Below are positions 24,960 to 33,093 of a stretch of 64,000 nt of DNA, in pieces (position 1 is the stretch's first letter; each line of letters begins with the position of its first letter). Under the pieces are notes generated by a model, which ran no database searches, was not told where the DNA came from, and saw only the letters and a program-made list of their open reading frames with translations. Source of the stretch: Chryseobacterium elymi (GTDB lineage Bacteria > Bacteroidota > Bacteroidia > Flavobacteriales > Weeksellaceae). Where the stretch lies: assembly GCF_003385495.1 (NCBI RefSeq), contig NZ_QNUH01000005.1, positions 1-64,000 of the forward strand. Reading direction: 5' to 3'. The position numbers and the translations under genes are program-made.

Positions 24960-25031
24960 AGAGATTAGAAGTTAGAAGAATATGGTAGTTGAAGTTGCTA
25001 AAGGACTAATTTCTAATCTCTAACTTCTAAT
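24960..25031. repeat. Inverted repeat at the trpB-trpA junction
   Basis: Perfect 13-bp arms (24964-24976 ATTAGAAGTTAGA and its complement 25019-25031) overlap a second 11-bp pairing (24960-24970 with 25011-25021). The right arm contains the trpB stop codon. A related TTAGAAGTTAGAGG-type run lies at 28270-28300 between trpC and trpD. Confidence 0.65.
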
Positions 25032-26222
25032 TTCTCTTAAATAAGTTTCCATATCCTTATCCCCACGTCCGCTCAGGCAGATTACAACAATATCGTTTTC
25101 ACTGAATTTCTTTTTGTCTAAAACGGCTAGAGCATGTGAGCTTTCCAATGCTGGAATAATTCCTTCCAGTTTTGTTAATTCAAAAGCAGACTGTAAAGCT
25201 TCCTCATCATTGATACTGAAAAACTCTGCCCGTTTTTCCTTAAACAAATGAGCATGGAAAGGCCCGATTCCCGGATAATCAAGTCCCGCAGAAATAGAGT
25301 GGGGTTCGATCACCTGGCCATCCTCAGTTTGCATCACAAGACTTTTGCTTCCATGAAGAACACCTAAGGTTCCCAGAAAAGTTGTGGCTGCTGATTTCCC
25401 TGAATCTACGCCCAGTCCGCCAGCTTCCGCAGCAATAATCTTCACTTCTTTTTCTTCTACAAAATGATAGAAAGTTCCCGCAGCATTGCTTCCGCCGCCT
25501 ACACAGGCAATTATATAATCAGGATTTTCTCTCCCGATTTTCTCTTTAAGCTGTTCCCTGATTTCCTTTGAGATAATGCTTTGAAATCTGGCCACCAGAT
25601 CAGGAAAAGGATGAGGGCCCACCACGCTTCCGATCACATAATGTGTTGTCACCGGATTATTGATCCAGTCTCTTAGCGCTTCATTCACTGCATCTTTCAG
25701 GGTTTTTGAGCCTGATGTTGCCGGAATAACTTCTGCACCCAGCATTTTCATTCTTGCTACATTAGGAGCCTGTCGCTGGATATCGATCTCGCCCATATAA
25801 ACGATACATTCCAGGCCAAGCAGGGCACAGGCTGTAGCCGTGGCCACACCGTGCTGTCCGGCTCCGGTTTCAGCTATAATTCTGGTTTTTCCAAGACGTT
25901 TTGCCAATAAAACCTGTCCCAGGGCATTGTTGATTTTATGCGCTCCGGTATGGTTGAGATCTTCTCTTTTTAAATAAACTTGAGTATTGTATTTCTGGCT
26001 TAAATTCTTAGCGAAATAGAGTGGTGTAGCACGTCCGACATAATTTTTAAGCAGGTCCTGATACTCATCCTGAAACTCCTCAGACTCTATGATCTTAAGA
26101 TAGTTTTTCTGCAGTTCCTCTACATTCGGATAAAGCATTTCAGGGATGAAAGCTCCTCCGAATTCTCCATAATATCCGTGTTCATCAGGGTTTTTATAAT
26201 TCATTGTATTATTTTTAGTCAT
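25020..26222 (-). CDS. trpB: Tryptophan synthase beta subunit
   Basis: A PLP enzyme of 400 residues that condenses indole with serine. Lys96 in [14 protein letters not shown] is the Schiff-base lysine. Glu in [20 protein letters not shown] and the phosphate loop GGGSNAAG are present, as is the C-terminal [11 protein letters not shown]. An ATG six codons downstream ([10 protein letters not shown]) is an equally good start. The last residues (IRS) and the stop codon come from an intergenic-type repeat, so the C-terminus has probably been altered by repeat insertion. It pairs with TrpA. Confidence 0.95.
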   Translation of the reverse strand: MTKNNTMNYKNPDEHGYYGEFGGAFIPEMLYPNVEELQKNYLKIIESEEFQDEYQDLLKNYVGRATPLYFAKNLSQKYNTQVYLKREDLNHTGAHKINNALGQVLLAKRLGKTRIIAETGAGQHGVATATACALLGLECIVYMGEIDIQRQAPNVARMKMLGAEVIPATSGSKTLKDAVNEALRDWINNPVTTHYVIGSVVGPHPFPDLVARFQSIISKEIREQLKEKIGRENPDYIIACVGGGSNAAGTFYHFVEEKEVKIIAAEAGGLGVDSGKSAATTFLGTLGVLHGSKSLVMQTEDGQVIEPHSISAGLDYPGIGPFHAHLFKEKRAEFFSINDEEALQSAFELTKLEGIIPALESSHALAVLDKKKFSENDIVVICLSGRGDKDMETYLREIRS

Positions 26223-26249
26223 TAAATAAGCACTTTTTGATTATCAACT

Positions 26250-26774
26250 TTACTTTGATATTCCGTCTTTCAGCCTGTTGATAAATTGTATGTTGTAATT
26301 CCGTTGTTGTCTCGTGATCAGTTTTTTATGATGAAGAAGTTCAATTTTACTCATCAGGTCAATCAAAGTGGCGGTATCTATTTTTGAATCATACATCGTA
26401 ATGGCAATTTCCAGATTATCAATCAAGAAATAAGGATCGGAATCTTCATATAGCAGAAAAATTTTAGCATAAATCTTTCCCAGATCGTATTTTACATTCG
26501 TTTTGACGTGGCTGTCTAAAAACTTGTCAGATATAATCACAAGATAATAGCTGTTCCAAAGACCTATTCTTTCAAAGAAATACTGGATATCATCACCATC
26601 AAAAATTTTGATGATATCTATAAATTCCCGCAACTGTTTATCAATGGTCCAGTTCTCTGCATCGCTGTCATTCTGTGAAACGAAATGGTACAGAGCCTGA
26701 ATTTTTTCATTCCCGAATTTAGGCGGGAATAAGGTTTTATAAAATGTTTTTTTTAGCAGATGGATGTTCATCAT
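26250..26774 (-). CDS. Unknown protein inside the trp operon, 174 aa
   Basis: A soluble protein of 174 residues between trpF (28 bp upstream) and trpB (27 bp downstream). I recognise no family. It is predicted mostly alpha-helical, with aromatic acidic stretches (FIDIIKIFDGDDIQYFFERIGLWNSYYLVII) and a basic C-terminal helix (LLHHKKLITRQQRNYNIQFINRLKDG). It has no signal peptide, membrane segment or nucleotide motif. Spacing matches the operon genes, so co-transcription is nearly certain, but no link to tryptophan metabolism is visible. Confidence 0.65.
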   Translation of the reverse strand: MMNIHLLKKTFYKTLFPPKFGNEKIQALYHFVSQNDSDAENWTIDKQLREFIDIIKIFDGDDIQYFFERIGLWNSYYLVIISDKFLDSHVKTNVKYDLGKIYAKIFLLYEDSDPYFLIDNLEIAITMYDSKIDTATLIDLMSKIELLHHKKLITRQQRNYNIQFINRLKDGISK

Positions 26775-26802
26775 CTTTGTGTGTATTTTTTTGCTGTTCT
26801 TT

Positions 26803-27462
26803 TCAGAACGCTTTCGAAATGAATTTTCTTATTTTTTCCAGGTCCTTAATGCCCGGTTCCAGTTCAAACTTTGAGTTAATATCTATGACAAAAGGCTTCT
26901 TTTCCAAAAGGCTGATATTTTCAATGTTTTCCTCTGAAATTCCACCACTCAGAAAGTAGGGAAGTGGAATTTTCAGTTCATTCAAGACCTTCCAGTCAAA
27001 CTGCTTTCCTGTTCCTCCGAATGCCTTGCTGTCTGTATCGAAGAGAAAATAATTAATAAGTGAAACATGAGAATTGATTGTTTTTTCTATTTTTTCCTTC
27101 GTTTCCTGATCACTATTTCCGATCCTGACAGCCTTTATGATTTTAATCTCAGGTTTAAGGTTTTGTCTTAAGCTGATCATAAAATCTTCGTTTTCATCAC
27201 CATGAAGCTGAATCATATTCAACCCTGCTTTTTCTGAAATATCGGTAACTTTATCAATGGTTTCATTGACAAAAACGCCTGTTTTTCCCGGATGACTGAT
27301 TTGCGAAATATCCTCCAGACTCAAATGATTCAAAACATATCTTGGTGATTTTTCATAGAAAATAAAACCGAGAAAATCTGTTTTCAGGGAAATCAGTTCA
27401 TGAACTTGATTTAACTGGGTCAATCCACAAACTTTTAGCTTTGGCTGCTGGTTTTTATTCAT
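26803..27462 (-). CDS. trpF: Phosphoribosylanthranilate isomerase
   Basis: A TIM-barrel enzyme of 219 residues that converts phosphoribosylanthranilate to CdRP. The catalytic Cys is in KLKVCGLTQLNQV (Cys12), the general acid Asp in YFLFDTDSKAFGGTGKQFDW, and the phosphate loop in YFLSGGISEENI. MIQLHGDENEDF is the usual central strand. A stand-alone TrpF, not fused to TrpC, fits Bacteroidota. It starts 18 bp after trpC. Confidence 0.94.
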   Translation of the reverse strand: MNKNQQPKLKVCGLTQLNQVHELISLKTDFLGFIFYEKSPRYVLNHLSLEDISQISHPGKTGVFVNETIDKVTDISEKAGLNMIQLHGDENEDFMISLRQNLKPEIKIIKAVRIGNSDQETKEKIEKTINSHVSLINYFLFDTDSKAFGGTGKQFDWKVLNELKIPLPYFLSGGISEENIENISLLEKKPFVIDINSKFELEPGIKDLEKIRKFISKAF

Positions 27463-27480
27463 TGCTAGATTGATAAACTG

Positions 27481-28260
27481 TTATGTGGCTACATTAGAAA
27501 CAAATTCAGTGAATTTATCTCCTGGATCTTCATTTTTCATAAAATATTCTCCCATCAGAAAACCGTCAAATCCTTTTTCCTTTAAATATTTAAAATCTTC
27601 TATACTGTAAATGCCACTTTCTGCAACAGACAGAACATCTTTCGGAAGCTGGTCCTTTAAAAGTACAGAATGTTGAAGATCAACCTTAAAATCCTTTAAA
27701 TTTCTGTTGTTGATACCGACAAGATCAATTTTAGAATTAAAATGATTCAGCTCGTCTTCTGTATGAATTTCGAGAAGGACTTCCATATCCAGCTGATGGG
27801 CCAGCTCTGTAAATTCCAAAACCTGATCTGGAGAAAGACAGGCTGCGATCAGTAGAACGGCATCGGCACCGATACTTTTGGCTTCATAAAACTGGTATTC
27901 ATCCACCATAAAATCTTTCCTGAGAATAGGGATATGGATATGATTTCTTACATTCAAAATATCATCAAAGCTTCCCCCGAAAAAATCAGTGTCAGTCAGA
28001 ATAGAAATTCCGGATGCTCCAAAGTTTTCATAGGCAGAAACGACTTTTAAAGGCTGAACCTGATCGTTGATGATTCCTTTTGAAGGAGATTTTCTTTTAA
28101 ATTCAGCAATAATTCCGCTTTTATTTTTGATAGATTCTTTCAGGGAAAAACTTTTTCTTCCAAAAAAATCAGAATTCTTCAGATGATCAATTGAAATTTT
28201 TGCTTTTGAAACGGTAATTTCTTCCTTTTTTCTTTCAATAATTTTATCAAGTATGGTCAT
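27481..28260 (-). CDS. trpC: Indole-3-glycerol phosphate synthase
   Basis: A TIM-barrel enzyme of 259 residues. The start MTILDKIIERKKEEI is typical. Catalytic Lys is in IIAEFKRKSPSKG, followed by ILTDTDFFGGSFDDI, the second Lys in PILRKDFMVDEYQFYEA, and LVGINNRNLKDF and VAESGIYS at the phosphate end. It closes the indole ring from CdRP. It sits between trpD and trpF, with a 104-bp gap to trpD that contains repeat sequence. Confidence 0.95.
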   Translation of the reverse strand: MTILDKIIERKKEEITVSKAKISIDHLKNSDFFGRKSFSLKESIKNKSGIIAEFKRKSPSKGIINDQVQPLKVVSAYENFGASGISILTDTDFFGGSFDDILNVRNHIHIPILRKDFMVDEYQFYEAKSIGADAVLLIAACLSPDQVLEFTELAHQLDMEVLLEIHTEDELNHFNSKIDLVGINNRNLKDFKVDLQHSVLLKDQLPKDVLSVAESGIYSIEDFKYLKEKGFDGFLMGEYFMKNEDPGDKFTEFVSNVAT

Positions 28261-28269
28261 TGTTTAACT

Positions 28270-28300
28270 AGAAGTTAGAGGTTAGAAATTAGAGGTTAGA
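28270..28300. repeat. TTAGAAG/TTAGAGG-type repeat between trpD and trpC
   Basis: A run of degenerate heptamers (AGAAGTTAGAGG, TTAGAAATTAGAGG, TTAGA) matches the sequence of the trpB-trpA inverted repeat. Only one orientation is clear here. Confidence 0.5.
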
Positions 28301-28364
28301 TATGCCGGAGAAGAGTTTAATTTTTATAATAACCAGCAGCTAGCAACTAATTAATTATCAAATA

Positions 28365-29396
28365 TTAGCCATTTACCAGTAATTCAAGGCTTCTTAGTGC
28401 CTTTCCGCTTTCCAGACTTTCTTTTGCCAGAGCGACACAATCTTCATAGGTTCCGAATTTTTTAGTGTGGAAAAGAGCAGTTGATGCATTGGCAAGAACC
28501 ACCGCGTTTTGTTGTACCGAACCTTTTCCTTCCAGGATATTCCTGAAAATCTTAGCTGATTCCTGAGGGGTTTCTCCCGATTTAATGCTTTCCGGACTTA
28601 CAGAATCAAATCCCAGATCCCGGGCAGAATAAATTTCTTCACCATGTTTCGTAATAATCTTGCTGTCCTGGGTAAGGCTTATTTCATCATATCCATCTAG
28701 GCCATGTACAAGGATAAACTCGCTCTCTTCTTTCTGCAGGAGATATTGGTAAATTCTTGCAATTTCAAGATTATAAACTCCAATTACGGAATATTTCGGT
28801 TTCGCAGGATTAACTAACGGACCTAGAAGATTAAAAAATGTTCTTAATCCTAAAGCCTTTCTTAATGCACCAACAGACTGAAGAGCCGGATGAAAATAGG
28901 GAGCATGCAGAAAACAGATATTGGCTTTTTCAAGGTCTTTATTCAGCTGGTCTGAATTATTTTTGAACTGATAACCAAGTTCTTCCATGACATTGGATGA
29001 TCCTGTGGTAGCAGATGCCCCGTAATTTCCGTGTTTGGCCACTTTTTGACCTGTTCCGGCAACCACAAAACTCGCCAGAGTGGATATATTGATCGTATTT
29101 TTCCCGTCGCCTCCGGTACCTACAATATCCAGCGTATCCTCAAAATTAAGATGTACGGGAACGGCCATCTGCAGCAGAGCTTCCCTGAAACCTTTCAGCT
29201 CTTCTAAAGTAATATTCCGCATCAGAAAAACACTGATGAATGCAGTTACTTCCGCGGAATTGAATTTATTCTGTGCGATCTCGATCATCGTAGCCTTTGC
29301 TTCAGATTTGGATAGGGTTTGATGGTTAAACAGGTATTGGAGGATCTCTTTCATCTGGGGTGCTTTTATAGGGTTGGGTATTTCTGTAGTTTTCAT
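28365..29396 (-). CDS. trpD: Anthranilate phosphoribosyltransferase
   Basis: An enzyme of 343 residues that joins anthranilate to PRPP. The PRPP-binding glycine loop is DIVGTGGDGKNTINISTLASFVVAG, followed by KHGNYGASATTGSSNVMEELG and the anthranilate site region HPALQSVGALRKALGLRTFFNLLGPLVNP. The start overlaps the trpG stop as ATGA, indicating translational coupling. MKEILQYLF, 14 codons downstream, is an alternative start and closer to the usual family N-terminus. Confidence 0.95.
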   Translation of the reverse strand: MKTTEIPNPIKAPQMKEILQYLFNHQTLSKSEAKATMIEIAQNKFNSAEVTAFISVFLMRNITLEELKGFREALLQMAVPVHLNFEDTLDIVGTGGDGKNTINISTLASFVVAGTGQKVAKHGNYGASATTGSSNVMEELGYQFKNNSDQLNKDLEKANICFLHAPYFHPALQSVGALRKALGLRTFFNLLGPLVNPAKPKYSVIGVYNLEIARIYQYLLQKEESEFILVHGLDGYDEISLTQDSKIITKHGEEIYSARDLGFDSVSPESIKSGETPQESAKIFRNILEGKGSVQQNAVVLANASTALFHTKKFGTYEDCVALAKESLESGKALRSLELLVNG

Positions 29397-30001
29397 GGTA
29401 AAAGGAAATTTCTGATAATTACTTCCCCGTCAGGAGTTAAAATGCTTTCAGGATGAAACTGTACCCCATGTACATCATAGGTTTTATGCTGCAGTGCCAT
29501 GATCATTCCGTCCTTGTCTACAGCCGTGATTTCAAGTTCTTCAGGGAAACCTTTCGGATTCACTGCCCAGCTGTGGTATCTTCCCACTTCCATGCCTGAA
29601 GTCAGATTCCTGAAAATTTTGGTGTTTTCTTTAACCAGTTCGGCAGAAGTAGCCACCCCATGAAAAATTTCAGAAAGATTGATCAGGCTTCCTCCAAAAG
29701 CTTCAGCAATGGCTTGTTGCCCAAGACATACGCCCAGAATGCTTTTTGTTGGAGCATATTCTCTGATCAGATCCAGCAAAATTCCTGCTTCTTCGGGAAT
29801 TCCGGGACCAGGGGAAAGGATAATTTTATCATATTTTCCGATCGCTTCCAAAGTGATCTGATCATTTCTTACGACATCTACTTTCTGATCCAGAATTCGT
29901 TCAATAATCTGGACAAGGTTGTACGTAAAGCTGTCGTAGTTATCAAAAACCAGGACTTTGAGTTGTCCATTGGTTGCCGATAGATTTATATTGTTGCTCA
30001 T
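29393..30001 (-). CDS. trpG: Anthranilate synthase glutamine amidotransferase subunit
   Basis: A class I glutamine amidotransferase of 202 residues. The fold starts KVLVFDNYDSFTYNLVQII. The nucleophile Cys is in ILGVCLGQQAIAEAFGG, and the His-Glu pair in GVQFHPESIL. It releases ammonia for TrpE. The position directly after trpE makes TrpG the preferred name, although the same subunit may also serve folate synthesis as PabA. It overlaps trpD by 4 bp. Confidence 0.94.
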   Translation of the reverse strand: MSNNINLSATNGQLKVLVFDNYDSFTYNLVQIIERILDQKVDVVRNDQITLEAIGKYDKIILSPGPGIPEEAGILLDLIREYAPTKSILGVCLGQQAIAEAFGGSLINLSEIFHGVATSAELVKENTKIFRNLTSGMEVGRYHSWAVNPKGFPEELEITAVDKDGMIMALQHKTYDVHGVQFHPESILTPDGEVIIRNFLLP

Positions 30002-30043
30002 TTTTTGTTTTTTTAATTGTTGGGTAGGAGTTGAAAGTTGCTG

Positions 30044-31468
30044 TTAACTCAATACTATTTTGCCTGCTTTGTCTACCGCTTTTTTCAGCGCATTTAATTT
30101 ATTATTCACTTCCTGCAGCTCATTTTCAGGGACGGATTTCGCAACCAATCCTGCTCCGGCCTGATAATAAAGGGTATTGTTCCTGCTTAAAAAAGTACGG
30201 ATCATAATGGCCTGGTTGCAGGTTCCGTTTAACCCGATCATGCCGATGCATCCTCCGTAATAACCTCGGGAGTCTTTTTCATACTGATCGATAAGCTGAA
30301 GGGCTTTATGTTTTGGTGCACCGCTTAGAGTTCCCTGTGGAAACGTATTGGAAACCATGTCAAGAGGATTGATATTTTCCGGAAGATCAGCAGTAACTTC
30401 GCTTACCATATGGATGACATGGGAAAAAAGCTGGATCTCTTTCAGTTTGGTGACAGTTACATTTTTACCTAATTTGCCAAGGTCGTTTCTTGCTAAATCT
30501 ACCAGCATGGTATGTTCTGCATTTTCTTTCGGATCATTTTTTAAAGCCTCAATAGACTGGAGATCTGTTTCCAGATGTCCGGTTCTCTTGAAAGTCCCTG
30601 CAATAGGGTGAATGACAGCTTTGTTGTCTTTGATGATCAGCTGGCTTTCGGGACTGGAACCAAATAATTTATAGTTTCCATAGTCGAAAAAGAAAAGATA
30701 GGGAGAAGGGTTGATATTCCTAAGAGCACGGTATACATTGAATTCATCCCCTTTGAATTTCTGCTCAAACCTTCTGCTTAAAACCAGTTGGAATACATCA
30801 CCCCTCATACAGTGCTTCTGAGCTGTTTTTACCAGTTCGATATATTCTTCATCCGTAAGATTCGAGGTTTCGCGATCAATTTTTTCGAAAGGGTAGACCG
30901 GAGTATTCTGGTTTCTGATCAGGTTTTCTAGCAGATAAAGCTCAGATTTTAACCCAGGAATTTGATTTTCAATAATATGCATTTCGTCATTGTAATGGTT
31001 AATGGCAATAACATATTGGTATAGTCTGTAGCGGAGAATCGGGATCTCTACTTCGGGACTCTGTGGCTTTAAGCTGATGTCTTCAAAAAACTGTACGGCT
31101 TCAAAGCTTGTATATCCGAAAAGGCTTTGCGCTGTTTGTTCAATAGGATCATGCGTGGTTTCACATTCAAAAACGCTTTGGAATTCCTCAAAAATATCGG
31201 TGATATTACGTTCACCTATCAATTGCTTTACGGGATCTGAACCCGGCAGCTTGATTTCAAATTCAGTAAGATTTTTAACCTCAATTCCTGCAACGGCATT
31301 CACTGCGATAAAAGAGAAATTATTATCAATATTCTTAGAATCCGAACTTTCCAGAAGGATGGTATCCCGGAATCTGTCCCTGATCTGAAGATAGATATTC
31401 ATGGGAGTATAAAGATCTCCCAGTGTTTTTTTAGAACCGGTCTTTATTTTTATTTTCTGAGTGGTCAT
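30044..31468 (-). CDS. trpE: Anthranilate synthase component I
   Basis: An enzyme of about 474 residues that makes anthranilate from chorismate. I start it at MTTQKIKIKTG (31468). The longer frame from 31525 would begin inside the attenuator terminator hairpin. The feedback tryptophan-site motif LLES is present (DTILLESSDSKN). The chorismate-binding core shows ELVKTAQKHCMRGDVFQLVLSRRF, PSPYLFFFDYGNYKLFGSSPE, HPIAGTFKRTG, DLARNDLGKLG and FPQGTLSGAPKHKALQLI. It is the first structural gene of the trp operon and should be controlled by both feedback inhibition and attenuation. Confidence 0.95.
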   Translation of the reverse strand: MTTQKIKIKTGSKKTLGDLYTPMNIYLQIRDRFRDTILLESSDSKNIDNNFSFIAVNAVAGIEVKNLTEFEIKLPGSDPVKQLIGERNITDIFEEFQSVFECETTHDPIEQTAQSLFGYTSFEAVQFFEDISLKPQSPEVEIPILRYRLYQYVIAINHYNDEMHIIENQIPGLKSELYLLENLIRNQNTPVYPFEKIDRETSNLTDEEYIELVKTAQKHCMRGDVFQLVLSRRFEQKFKGDEFNVYRALRNINPSPYLFFFDYGNYKLFGSSPESQLIIKDNKAVIHPIAGTFKRTGHLETDLQSIEALKNDPKENAEHTMLVDLARNDLGKLGKNVTVTKLKEIQLFSHVIHMVSEVTADLPENINPLDMVSNTFPQGTLSGAPKHKALQLIDQYEKDSRGYYGGCIGMIGLNGTCNQAIMIRTFLSRNNTLYYQAGAGLVAKSVPENELQEVNNKLNALKKAVDKAGKIVLS

Positions 31469-31498
31469 CTGACTTGTATTTTTTGTTTTGGATGAAAT

Positions 31499-31530
31499 AA
31501 AAAAGGCTTCAACGGAATCCGTCAAAGCCT
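31499..31530 (-). terminator. Intrinsic terminator of the trp attenuator
   Basis: On the minus strand a 12-bp stem (AGGCTTTGACGG with CCGTTGAAGCCT, including two G-U pairs) with a 3-nt loop is followed by TTTTTTATTT. It lies between the Trp-codon leader peptide and trpE, where an attenuator terminator belongs. Confidence 0.85.
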
Positions 31531-31564
31531 ATATATTGTTTATTTTAATTATTCTGCTATCTCA

Positions 31565-31633
31565 TTAGCAACATGACAATACCTCCAGACCCGACGAAGA
31601 GCTTGAAAGCCACCACCAAATATTGTTGCTCAT
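31565..31633 (-). CDS. trpL: Tryptophan operon leader peptide with three Trp codons
   Basis: A 22-codon frame beginning MSNNIWWWL, then five Ser, and ending GLEVLSCC before TAA. The three consecutive TGG codons are at 31610-31618. The ATG lies 13 bp after the -7 element, and the intrinsic terminator follows 35 bp past the stop. Three adjacent Trp codons in a 22-codon frame between the promoter and the terminator are very unlikely by chance. Ribosome stalling at these codons under tryptophan shortage would let transcription pass into trpE. In the leader, AGCAACA near the start can pair with TGTTGCT at the end. Confidence 0.85.
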   Translation of the reverse strand: MSNNIWWWLSSSSSGLEVLSCC

Positions 31634-31646
31634 ATTAAACATGGGA

Positions 31647-31679
31647 CAAATGTAGAAATTTTTTTAATATAAAAACAAA
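31647..31679 (-). promoter_or_regulatory. Promoter of the trp operon
   Basis: On the minus strand TTTG (31676-31679) and TACATTTG (31647-31654) are separated by 21 bp, an excellent fit to the Bacteroidota promoter consensus. Transcription would start close to 31641, leaving a very short leader before the peptide start codon. Confidence 0.75.
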
Positions 31680-31718
31680 AAAATGGCAGAAAATAAAAAA
31701 ACTTAATTTTGAGATTCT

Positions 31719-32363
31719 CTATTTAAGTCGCTTCAACTCCTTTTTTAATTCCTCAATTTTTGTTTTGTATTCGTCATTGTTATAGGAACTTACATAATCC
31801 TCTAAAGCAGAAATGTATTCTTCAATAAACTCTTTATTCGTTCTGTCCGTTTCATATTTGATCTTTGCGGAGTTGACCGGAGCCATCTTTTCATACTGCA
31901 GCAAAGCGTTTCCTTCTTCAGACTGATAATACAGAATTACTATGTTTTTTTCATATCCCGGAATGTATTTTACCGGGAAATGCTGTTCCGTCCTCGGGAT
32001 CCTGATGGCATTTTCAATCGGATAAATAGTAGCACTTGTTGTTGAAAAATAAGTTGAAACATATTTCCCGTCCTGCTTTTTTACAATAGCTTAATAATCA
32101 TGAATATACATCTCATTCAGAGTAGAGTTGGTTTCTACATCGGAGGTGATAATGGCTGTACTTTCTACACCATATTTATTTAAAAACCATGCATTCAGAT
32201 ACTGTCCGCCGACACCGTTCAGAATAGCAAGAGGGAGAATCGGGGCCAGAAACCATGCTTTTTTGGTAACATAAGAAAGTAAACCAAAGAATACTAAAAG
32301 TATGATCACCGTGTAAAAACCGTGATGACTGGTGAAAAACAGAATTTTGGATATAAAGATCAT
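31719..32363 (-). pseudogene. Membrane protein gene interrupted by an in-frame TAA
   Basis: Two open segments lie in the same frame, 32091-32363 and 31719-32090, separated only by a TAA at 32091-32093. Read through, they give one protein of about 214 residues: two or three N-terminal hydrophobic segments (~1-57), a conserved-looking domain (YGVESTAIITSDVETNSTLNEMYIHDY, stop, AIVKKQDGKYVSTYFSTTSA), and a C-terminal coiled coil (YKTKIEELKKELKRLK). Coding character continues unbroken after the stop, so this is a recent nonsense mutation, a sequencing error, or stop readthrough. The function of the intact form is unknown. Confidence 0.75.
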
Positions 32364-32461
32364 ATCCTAAATTTAAAATTATCGAAGGACATAATCATTA
32401 ATTTTCTTGAAAAATGTGTGTAATGTGGAGATAAGTCATAAGTTTAAAAGCTTATTTTTTA

Positions 32462-32469
32462 TACTTTTG
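32462..32469 (+). promoter_or_regulatory. -7 element before the small lipoprotein gene
   Basis: TACTTTTG matches TAnnTTTG, 22 bp before the start codon at 32492. Confidence 0.45.
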
Positions 32470-32491
32470 TCTAAATTTTATAGAAAAAATA

Positions 32492-32716
32492 ATGAGAAAA
32501 GTATTAGCACTTGCATTTATCGGAAGTTTATTCGTCGTAAACTGTTCTAAGAAACCAGAAAATAATTTACAGGACAGCAACACTATGCTTGAAGAGCCTG
32601 AGGTTACAACAGTAGTAGATTCTACAGCTAAGACAGCTGCTCCGGCTGCCGCAACAACTCCTGCACCAGCTACTCCTGAGGCTGCTAAAACAGATTCTAC
32701 TGCAGCAAAAAAATAA
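32492..32716 (+). CDS. Small Ala/Thr/Pro-rich lipoprotein
   Basis: A protein of 74 residues with lipobox FVVNC (Cys18). The rest is low-complexity and rich in Ala, Thr and Pro (TAAPAAATTPAPATPEAAKTD), with a Lys tail and no folded domain visible. It should be a flexible anchored tail, perhaps a spacer. Its stop overlaps the next start as TAATGA, so it is translated together with the cytochrome gene. The same Lys-rich start after the lipobox (CSKK) occurs in the cytochrome lipoprotein. Function unknown. Confidence 0.7.
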   Translation: MRKVLALAFIGSLFVVNCSKKPENNLQDSNTMLEEPEVTTVVDSTAKTAAPAAATTPAPATPEAAKTDSTAAKK

Positions 32717-33090
32717 TGAAAAAATTCCTTTTGGCAGGAACTATAGGATTTCTGATCCTTTCCTGTTCTAAAAAAGAAAACACGGAGGTACCCAGTATGC
32801 CTGCCGAAACATCCGCTGTTTCGGAACCCGCAAAAGCTAATCTTTCAGGTGACCAGATCATTGAAACATTAGACTGTTCAGGATGCCATGCCGTGAATGA
32901 GAGAATGATAGGACCTTCTTATAAGGAGATCGCAGAAAAGTATTCTGAAAAAGATATTGAGCTGCTGGCTTCCAAGATCATAGAAGGCGGGAGCGGAGTT
33001 TGGGGAGGTGTTCCGATGGCTGCCCATCCACAGGTATCTAAAGAAGATGCCAAAAAAATGGTAGAATATATTCTGAGTCAGAAAAAATAA
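32716..33090 (+). CDS. c-type cytochrome lipoprotein
   Basis: A lipoprotein of 124 residues with lipobox LILSC (Cys17), then a Ser/Pro/Ala-rich linker and a small monoheme cytochrome c domain (~48-124). The heme motif is Cys54-x-x-Cys57-His58 (TLDCSGCHAV), and the distal ligand is probably Met101 in WGGVPMAAHPQV. It resembles cytochrome c551/c552 and would shuttle electrons at the outer face of the inner membrane. It overlaps the preceding small lipoprotein gene by one base and is 3 bp from rlmF. Confidence 0.9.
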   Translation: MKKFLLAGTIGFLILSCSKKENTEVPSMPAETSAVSEPAKANLSGDQIIETLDCSGCHAVNERMIGPSYKEIAEKYSEKDIELLASKIIEGGSGVWGGVPMAAHPQVSKEDAKKMVEYILSQKK

Positions 33091-33093
33091 ATA

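Noticed and set aside
31469-31525. A longer trpE start adding 19 residues
   Set aside because: The extra codons lie in the attenuator terminator stem and T tract, and the family N-terminus begins at the later ATG.
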